A program made the translations under genes and the position numbers. From Candidatus Contendibacter sp. (GTDB lineage Bacteria > Pseudomonadota > Gammaproteobacteria > Competibacterales > Competibacteraceae): 38,362 nt of DNA. This document shows, piece after piece, positions 1-7,000 of the stretch (position 1 is the stretch's first letter; every line of letters begins with the position of its first letter). The notes beneath the pieces were generated by a model. It was not told the DNA's origin. It saw only the letters and a program-made list of their open reading frames with translations, and made no database searches. Location: positions 1 to 38,362 of the forward strand of contig WBUJ01000018.1 in the NCBI GenBank assembly GCA_008933795.1, read 5' to 3'.

Positions 1-1819
1 TCTTGACGCCTTCGTACAGGTAAAAGCCCTTCTTGCTCTTGCGCCCGTAGCGGCCGTCGGCCAGCAGTTTGTCGGCGACGCCGGCCGGTTTCATCCGCTC
101 GCCGAAGGCTTCGTGCAGGATCGGCCCCACCTTGGAGCCGACGTCAATGCCGACTTCATCCAGCAGTGCGAACGGCCCAACCGGGAAGCCGAATTGCACC
201 AGGGCCTGGTCAATGGCGTCCACCGCCGCGCCCTCGGCCAGCAGATAGCCGGCCTCGTTCATATAAGGCGCGAGGATGCGGTTGACGTAGAACCCGGCTC
301 CATCCTGGACCACGATCACGGTCTTGCCCTGCTTGCGGCCGAATTCAACCGTGGTGGCGATGACGTCCGGCGCTGTTTTCGGCGTGGCGATGAGTTCCAG
401 CAGCGGCATCTTCTCCACCGGCGAGAAGTAGTGCATCCCGATGACGTTTTCTGGCCGTTGCGCCGCCTCGGCGATTTTGGCGATGGGAATCGAGGAGGTG
501 TTGGTGGCGAAAATCGTGGTCGGCGGGCAGTTCGCCTCCACGTCGGCGATCATCTGATGCTTCAGTTTGAGGTCTTCAAACACCGCCTCGATGACCAGAT
601 TCACGTTGTGGAACCCGGAGAAATCCAGGGTCGGCGTAACGCGATGCCGCTCCTGGCCGGCTTCAAAGGGAGTGATCGAGCGGCGCTGCACCCGCTTTTG
701 AATCAGTCGGTCAATGTAGGCCAGGCCGCGATTCAGACCCGCCGGCTCCTTGTCCTTGAGCCGCACCGGCACCCGCGCCTTGTTGGTGGTGACGTAGGCG
801 ATGCCCGCGCCCATCAGGCCCGCGCCCAGCACGCCGATCTTGTGGACCGGGCGCGGTTGCACGCTGGCGTCGGCGACGCCGGTATCCTTCTTCATCGCGG
901 TGGTGGCGAAGTACAGGTTCATCAACTGCCGGGCCTGGGGCGTGACTGCCAGTTCGCCGAAGGCCGCCGCTTCCACTTCCAGGCCCTTTTTGAAGCCCTG
1001 GCCCGCGCCGGTTTCCACGCAGTCAATGATGCGCAACGGGGCGGGATAGTTGCCCTTGGTCTTGCCCAACACCTGCTCGCGGGCTTTCTGGAACAGGACC
1101 CGCCGGCCCAGCGGATTGTCCTCCAGCGCCAGCTTGGTCAGACCCTTGATCGAGAACAGGCTGCTGGTTTTGCGCGCAGCGGCGCGGTTGTGCTGAAGCT
1201 TGTGAACCAGAGCGACGGCGGTGGACAGCAGAATAGTGGCCGGCGCGACGTCGTCCACCAAGCCCAGCCGGCGGGCTTTCTGGGCGTTCAGGTGCTTGCC
1301 GGTCAGCATCAAATCCAGCGCGGCGGGAATGCCGATCAGCCGGGGCAGACGCTGGGTGCCGCCGCTGCCTGGCAACACGCCCAGCATCACTTCCGGCAGG
1401 CCCAGCGCGGTTTTCGGATTATCGGTGCAGACCCGGCCATGGCAGGCCAGCGCCAGTTCCAGCCCGCCGCCCAAGCAAGCGCCGTCAATCGCCGCGACCA
1501 CCGGGGCCTTGAAATTCTCCAGCCGGTCGAAGAATCGCTGGCCGACCCTGGACAGTTCCGTGGCCTCGGCGGCGGTTTTACAGGCTTTCAGCATATTGAT
1601 GTCGGCGCCGGCGATGAACGAGCCGGGCTTGCCGCTGATGAACACCACGCCTTGGACGCTGGCGTCCTGTTCCAGCCGGTCGAGCAGGGCGTTGGCCTCG
1701 TGGATGAATTCGGCCTTGAGCGTATTCTGACTCTCGCCGGGCAGGTCAATGGTGACCACGGCGATGCCGTCTTCGCGCGTGGCCAGTTGAAACACAGTCA
1801 GTTTCAGTTCGGTGGTCAT
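1..1819 (-). CDS. fadJ: Fatty-acid oxidation multifunctional subunit FadJ (3' end cut by window edge)
   Basis: Bifunctional enoyl-CoA hydratase / 3-hydroxyacyl-CoA dehydrogenase, the alpha subunit of the beta-oxidation complex, cytoplasmic. It is read on the minus strand from ATG at 1819-1817; about 606 codons are present of a usual 710-730, so the C-terminal dehydrogenase lobe is lost past base 1. The N-terminus (AVVTIDLPGESQNTLKAEF) follows FadJ rather than FadB. The crotonase half shows FIAGADINML near residue 70, GACLGGGLELAL with a Glu near 121, and PEVMLGVLPGSGGTQRLPR with a Glu near 143, the two expected catalytic acids. The dehydrogenase half shows the NAD-binding GVLGAGLMGAGIA and GMHYFSPVEKMPLLELI with the catalytic His. 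A GGGAGGA ribosome site precedes the start. fadI ends 17 bases upstream, so the two are probably one operon. FadJ versus FadB is the only real uncertainty. Confidence 0.95.
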   Translation of the reverse strand, partial: MTTELKLTVFQLATREDGIAVVTIDLPGESQNTLKAEFIHEANALLDRLEQDASVQGVVFISGKPGSFIAGADINMLKACKTAAEATELSRVGQRFFDRLENFKAPVVAAIDGACLGGGLELALACHGRVCTDNPKTALGLPEVMLGVLPGSGGTQRLPRLIGIPAALDLMLTGKHLNAQKARRLGLVDDVAPATILLSTAVALVHKLQHNRAAARKTSSLFSIKGLTKLALEDNPLGRRVLFQKAREQVLGKTKGNYPAPLRIIDCVETGAGQGFKKGLEVEAAAFGELAVTPQARQLMNLYFATTAMKKDTGVADASVQPRPVHKIGVLGAGLMGAGIAYVTTNKARVPVRLKDKEPAGLNRGLAYIDRLIQKRVQRRSITPFEAGQERHRVTPTLDFSGFHNVNLVIEAVFEDLKLKHQMIADVEANCPPTTIFATNTSSIPIAKIAEAAQRPENVIGMHYFSPVEKMPLLELIATPKTAPDVIATTVEFGRKQGKTVIVVQDGAGFYVNRILAPYMNEAGYLLAEGAAVDAIDQALVQFGFPVGPFALLDEVGIDVGSKVGPILHEAFGERMKPAGVADKLLADGRYGRKSKKGFYLYEGVK

Positions 1820-1836
1820 TGTTGGCATCCTCCCGG

Positions 1837-3144
1837 TTACGCCACTTCCAGCACCATCGCCACGCCCAGGCCGCCAGCGGCGCAGGCGGTCGCCAGCCCC
1901 AGCCCACCGCCGCGCCGGCGCAACTCGTTCACCGTCTGCATGATCATCCGCCCGCCGGTGGCCGCGAACGGGTGGCCGTAGGCCAGCGAGCCGCCCAGCA
2001 CGTTGAGCTTGTCCAGGTCCACCTCGCCGATGGGTTCATCGCGGCCCAGTTGTTCGCGGGCGAATTGCCGCGAGGGCCAGTTCTTCAGATTGGCGAGCGT
2101 TTGCGCGGCGAAGGCTTCGTGAATGTCGAGCAGAGCCAGATCGCTCAGCTTGATGCCCGCCCGGTCGAGAGCGATGGGGGTGGCGTAGGACGGCCCCATC
2201 AGCCCGTCGTTGAACGGGTCAATGGCGGCGAAGGCGTAGGAGCGGATAAATCCCAGCGGCTCGAAACCGAGTTGCCGGGCGCGCTGTTCCTTCATCAGGA
2301 TCATGGAGGAAGCGCCGTCGGTCAGCGGGGTGGAATTGGCGGCAGTCACGGTGCCGTGTTTGCGGTCGAAGGCCGGCTTGAGCTTGGCCAGTTGCTCCAG
2401 GCTGGAATCGCCGCGAATGTTGTTGTCGCGCTCGACGGCTTCCTTGAACGGCGGGATGAAGACGCGCATCACCTCGCCGTCCAGCTTGCCGCCATCCCAC
2501 GCCTGCTGGGCGAGCTGGTGCGAGCGCAGGGTGAACCGGTCCTGTTCCTCGCGGCCGATGCCGTGGTTCTTGGCCATCTGCTCGGCAATGTCGCCCATGC
2601 CGAGGTTGGTGGAGTAGTCCTTGACCGCCGGCGAGACCGGAATCAAATCCGCCGGGCGAATTTCCTTGAACAGAGCCAGCTTGTCGCCCAGGGTCTTGGC
2701 CTTGGTGGAGTGGATCAGCGCCCGCGACAGCTTTTTGGAGGTCTGGATCGGCAGGACCGAGGTGGAATCGCAGCCGCCGGCCAGGCCGATTTCGATTTCA
2801 CCCAGCAGGATGGCCTGAGTGATTTCCACCGCGGACTGGAAGCTGGTGGCGCAGGCGCGGGTGACGGTGTAAGCGTCGGTGCGCGGGTTCATGCCGGCGC
2901 CGAGCAGTACCTCGCGGGCGACGTTGGGCGCTTCGGGGATCAGGCCGACGCAGCCGTAGACCATTCGCTCGATCAGGGCGGGGTCGAGGTCGGTCCGGTT
3001 GAGCAGTTCGTTGGTGACCAGGACGCCGAGTTCGATGGCGTTCAGGTCCTTGTAGGCGGTCAGTTGCCGGGCGAACGGGGTGCGCAGGCCAGCGACGATG
3101 GCGACGCGCTCGCCGGGGGTGTTCATCGAATTCACGGTGGCCAC
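1837..3144 (-). CDS. fadI: 3-ketoacyl-CoA thiolase FadI
   Basis: Acetyl-CoA C-acyltransferase, the beta subunit partner of FadJ. It cleaves 3-ketoacyl-CoA with CoA to give acetyl-CoA and a shortened acyl-CoA. The protein has 435 residues, the normal FadI length. Thiolase hallmarks are present: the nucleophilic Cys98 in [12 protein letters not shown], the HEAFAAQ loop in the C-terminal half, His391 in [12 protein letters not shown], and Cys421 in [10 protein letters not shown] near the C-terminus. The start is GTG at 3144-3142 with AAGGAG a few bases upstream; the downstream ATG at codon 7 has no comparable ribosome site. It is first of the fadI-fadJ pair and transcribed away from pspA. Products would feed acetyl-CoA to the TCA cycle or to storage polymer synthesis (inference). 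Confidence 0.96.
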   Translation of the reverse strand: MATVNSMNTPGERVAIVAGLRTPFARQLTAYKDLNAIELGVLVTNELLNRTDLDPALIERMVYGCVGLIPEAPNVAREVLLGAGMNPRTDAYTVTRACATSFQSAVEITQAILLGEIEIGLAGGCDSTSVLPIQTSKKLSRALIHSTKAKTLGDKLALFKEIRPADLIPVSPAVKDYSTNLGMGDIAEQMAKNHGIGREEQDRFTLRSHQLAQQAWDGGKLDGEVMRVFIPPFKEAVERDNNIRGDSSLEQLAKLKPAFDRKHGTVTAANSTPLTDGASSMILMKEQRARQLGFEPLGFIRSYAFAAIDPFNDGLMGPSYATPIALDRAGIKLSDLALLDIHEAFAAQTLANLKNWPSRQFAREQLGRDEPIGEVDLDKLNVLGGSLAYGHPFAATGGRMIMQTVNELRRRGGGLGLATACAAGGLGVAMVLEVA

Positions 3145-3280
3145 GGGGTTCTCCTTCTAGTCCAGGGCGCGCGGATTCCCGCGCTTTGGCCACAGTTCAT
3201 CAAATCCTTGAATAAGTTGCTTGTACGATGTGGTGGCGTTGCGGCGAAGGCGCGGCGGTTTTCAAGAAAACCCGATAGCA

Positions 3281-3292
3281 GTTTAATTAAAC
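3281..3292. promoter_or_regulatory. Perfect 12-bp palindrome GTTTAATTAAAC, candidate operator
   Basis: A fully symmetric AT-rich 12-mer lies in GC-rich DNA between divergent fadI and pspA. It sits directly upstream of the putative pspA -35 box. The position suits an operator for a dimeric regulator of either side. It does not match the E. coli FadR consensus as I remember it, and no regulator can be assigned. Confidence 0.35.
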
Positions 3293-3294
3293 AC

Positions 3295-3323
3295 TGTTCA
3301 AGACTATTTTTCCCAACTATACT
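3295..3323 (+). promoter_or_regulatory. Putative sigma70 promoter of pspA
   Basis: The -10 element TATACT (3318-3323) is preceded, after 17 bases, by a weak -35 TGTTCA (3295-3300). Transcription would begin about 40 bases before the pspA ATG. I saw no convincing sigma54 GG-N10-GC element, although enterobacterial psp operons use sigma54. Confidence 0.4.
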
Positions 3324-3368
3324 CAAGTCATTCTCTAAGTTCTGTCGTACACCTGCCCGGAGGCGTCC

Positions 3369-4052
3369 ATGACCAATATATTTAAGCGTATCAGCGATGT
3401 GCTTACCGCCAATCTAAACGATCTGGTGGATCGGGTCGAAGACCCAGAGCGGATGATCAAGCAACTCATCCGCGAGATGGAGGAGAACGTCAACAGCGCC
3501 CGGGAAGGGGTGATCGACGCCCTGGCCAGCGAGAAACAACTGGCCAAGGAACTGGACAACCAGCGCCGGCAGGCCGAGGACTGGTACAACCGGGCGCGGC
3601 GGGCGCTGGAAACCGGCAACGAAACGCTGGCGCGCGAGGCGTTGATGCGCAAAAAGGAACACGACGACATCGTCGCTAACCTGCAAGCGTCCTGGGAATC
3701 TTCCCGGCGCACCAGCGAGCGGCTCAAGGCGCAGTTGCGGGCGCTGGAAACCAAGTTGGAGGAGGCGCGGTTGAAGAAGGGCAGTCTGGTGGCGCGGCAG
3801 CGGGCCGCGCAGGCGCGCGAGCAGATGGATAAGGTGACCGACCGGTTCCAGACCGGCCTCGATCTCAATAACTCGTTTGGTCGGATGGCGGACAAGGTGG
3901 GAGAGATGGAAGCGCGGATGGAGGCGCGCGCCGAGGTGTACGGCGATTACAGTCCGGTGGAACGCGAGTTTTTGAAGATGGAAGTGGATAGCGAGGTCGA
4001 GGCGGAACTGGCGGTCCTCAAAAAGGAAGTGCGCAAGGAACAATCGGCCTGA
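3369..4052 (+). CDS. pspA: Phage shock protein A (PspA/IM30 family)
   Basis: PspA is a peripheral inner-membrane protein that polymerises on stressed membranes and helps hold the proton-motive force. The 227-residue product is the usual length and almost wholly helical. It opens with the amphipathic helix (NIFKRISDVLTANLNDLVDR) and carries the family segment VEDPERMIKQLIREMEE, followed by a long heptad-rich coiled coil. ATG at 3369 has GGAGG about seven bases upstream. No pspBC or pspF is next to it; instead a very large membrane protein begins 39 bases after the stop on the same strand, suggesting cotranscription. Confidence 0.95.
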   Translation: MTNIFKRISDVLTANLNDLVDRVEDPERMIKQLIREMEENVNSAREGVIDALASEKQLAKELDNQRRQAEDWYNRARRALETGNETLAREALMRKKEHDDIVANLQASWESSRRTSERLKAQLRALETKLEEARLKKGSLVARQRAAQAREQMDKVTDRFQTGLDLNNSFGRMADKVGEMEARMEARAEVYGDYSPVEREFLKMEVDSEVEAELAVLKKEVRKEQSA

Positions 4053-4091
4053 TTGGCGACGGAGTGAAATTCGGCGGAGGGGGGGCGGATC

Positions 4092-7000
4092 GTGGAATGG
4101 GTGATGCTGGGATTTCTGGCGCTGGCGTGGCTGATTTCGCCGATCATCCTGCTGATCGCGCTCGTCGTCGCGCGCCGCCAATTGCGCGAACTGCGGCAAC
4201 GACCCGTCGCCCGAAGCGCCCCGGAACCGCCCGACGACTCTCCCCCGCTTCCCACCACGCCACCCTTGAGCGGTGGCGGCCGTTACGCGCCCGCCGATCT
4301 GGAAAATCTGTTGCTGTTGCGGCTGGAATTGCATCGGCTGGCCGATGTGGGCGCCTTGCCGGAACCGCGGCATCGGCAACTGAGCGATGACCTGGATCGG
4401 TTGTGGGAGCGGCATCTGCGCAAGGGCGGCGTATCCCCGGATAGCGAGGTTTGGCGATTCCGGCGCGCGCTGGCCTGGAACCTGCTGGCGCAAGGAGTGG
4501 ATACACCGCCGGGACCGCCACCGTGGCAACCCGTCGCCCTCACTCCCGGCCTCTCGCCCGCAGGCGGGCGAGAGGAGGCTTCAGTCCCTCTGTCGGCTGG
4601 AGTCAAGATTCCCTCCCCCCTGGTGAGAGAGGTTTGGGGTGGGGGGGGCGAACCGTTAGCACCGCCGCCGACCCTGGAATCGCTGGAGCCACCGCCAGTC
4701 GCCTCACCGGGACCTCGGCGCCCCTTGCCGCTAAGGCCGCCCGTTCCGGCCCTTCATCGCGCGCCGGTCGAATCATCGCCCGCGCCGGGTCCGGCTTGGG
4801 AGCAGCCGGCTCCCGCCGCCGACTGGCGTCCCGCCGCGCCGAGTCCACTGGAACAGGCGCTGCGCGCGCTGTCCGGCTGGCCGAGGCTGATCGCGCCGTT
4901 TCTGGCCCAGAACATCGGCTGGTTCGTCGGCGGGTTCTGTTTCGTGGCCGGCGCGCTGTTCCTGATCGCCAACACCACCGGCTTCGTCAACGCCCTGGTG
5001 GTATTCGCCAGCCTGTTGGGCGCTACCGTTTTCCTGATCTGGGCCGGTTATCAGTTCCGCCGGAAGGGCCCGGAACTGATGGTCGCCAGCAGTATGTTGC
5101 TCACGCTCGGCCTGTTGCTGGCGCCGCTCGATTTGGCGGTCGCGGTGCGCCTGGCGAGCGCCAGCGCGGGCGATGGCTTGCTGTTGACCGTCGGCCTGCT
5201 CATCGTGGCCGGTGCGCTGGCGGCGTTCGCCTGGGCCGCGGGCTTGGTCAGCGGCCTGATGGATCGGGCGTTGATGGGGCGCTATCCGTGGTTGTTGACG
5301 GCGCTGGCGGCAACGCAACTGGCCGCGCCGCTGGCGGTGGTCGTACCCGACTGGCCCGGACTGGCGGTGCTGCACGGCGTGCTGCTGGGACTACTCGGTT
5401 ACGGCCTGCGGGCCTTCGCCGGCGAGTGGTTGCGGCGGCTGTTCGTGGACCGGTGGCTGATCACCTATTACGCCGCTGGTCTGCTGGTCTACACGGCCGC
5501 GGTGTCGTTCGTTCACTTGACCTGGCTGTGGCCGGAGCCGTTGCCGGCGGGTTACGCCGGGCCGTTCCTGATGGCGCTGTGTGGGTTGCTATTCCCGGTG
5601 GATGCCGCGTTCAAGGACTGGGTCCACAAGTACGCCTTCCTGTCCCGATTCAGCTTCGCGCTCTACGGTCTGTCGGCGGTGGCAGTGGCAGTGGCGATCC
5701 AGACCACGCCGACGGCGATTCTGACGCTGGCCCTGGGCGCAGTGCTGTACGGCTGGGTGACCTGGCGCTACCGGACCCTGCCGCCGCTGTATCTGCTGTT
5801 CGGCTGCGTGGCTGGCCTGTACGGGTACGGCATCCTGAACATGCTGCCGCCGGCTTGGCGCGAACTCGCCAGCCTGCCCGGCCTGCTGGCGCTGTTGGGG
5901 CTCTGCCGCTGGGCCAGTTCGCGCTCGCGCGCCATCGCCTTGCAATGCCTGGTCGCGTTTGGATTGCTGTTGGTCGGCCTGACGGCCTGGAGTCTGGTTT
6001 GGATCGCGCCGGGTTGGCTCGGCTTCGCCACCGCCGCGACGGCGGCGCTACTGGCGTATGTCGCGGTACGGCTGGCCTTGGCGTTGCCGGAAGCCGACCC
6101 GCGCTGGGCCTGGGCCGATGTCGGCGTGGTGGCTCTGGCCATGGCGGCGGTCGCCTACGCGCCCGACTGGATTGGGTCGAGTTGGGGGTCGCGGATCGCC
6201 TTCGGCCTGTTGGCGCTGGCGGCGCTTTGGACCGCGCTGGGCATGCACGACCGCCGGCAAGCGCCGATCAGCCGTACCGTGTTTGTCGTCGGCGCGCTGT
6301 CGAACGTGGCGCTGGTGCTGGTCCTGGGCGGGCTGGCGCTGTGGCCGGCGCCGCTGGGGCGGTGGGAGCCGATCCTGCTGCTGGTGCTGGCGGGCGCGCT
6401 GCTGTTGTGGCTGAGTTTGGGTTTGCGCCAACAGGCGCTGTTTTACGGGGTGCTGGCGTGCGCAGGCGGCATCGGAGTGCTCATCAAACGCGGCTGGTTC
6501 CCCGGACCGAGTACCGGCCTGGGCGAATTCGCGGCGACGTTGGCGCTGTGGGCGTTGCTGTGGTGGCTGGCTTGGCGGTTTCCATTCAGCCCGCGTGTTC
6601 CAACCACCCCGGCGCTGCGCGCTACCCCTCCTTATCCAAGGAGGGGAAAATTTTCATCCGAGTCCAGTAGCGTACTGGTTCGCGCTCCGCTGGAACACGC
6701 GATGGTTTTGCTGTGGGTGGTCGGGCTCGTTCATCTTGGTCAGCGGTTAGTCGCTGGCGGGGTGGCGTGGTCATGGCCGTGGACGGCGGGATTGGCGACG
6801 CTGACCGGGCTATTGCTCATCGGTCATTTCCATCGGTTCCGCTGGGCGGCGTTGCCGATGCTGGTGGGTTTGGCGGGGCTGCTGGTCGGCTTGGGCCGGG
6901 GTGGATGGACGCTGCCGTGGTTGGGCGCGGCGGCGGTGCTGTACGCGCTGCTGGTCTGGCGGTTGGGCATCGCAGCGCTGGCTAGACCGTCGGTTTGGAG

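Noticed and set aside
113..1981. Long open frame on the plus strand opposite fadJ
   Set aside because: The minus strand carries an unmistakable FadJ; the plus-strand translation has no family features and arises from codon bias in high-GC DNA.
3145..3368. Sigma54 promoter for pspA
   Set aside because: No convincing GG-N10-GC pair at the right distance; only loose matches were seen.
4451..6670. 739-codon frame overlapping the giant membrane gene in another frame
   Set aside because: Arg/Gly/Ala-rich shadow of the membrane-protein frame, which has sustained hydrophobic periodicity and a ribosome site.
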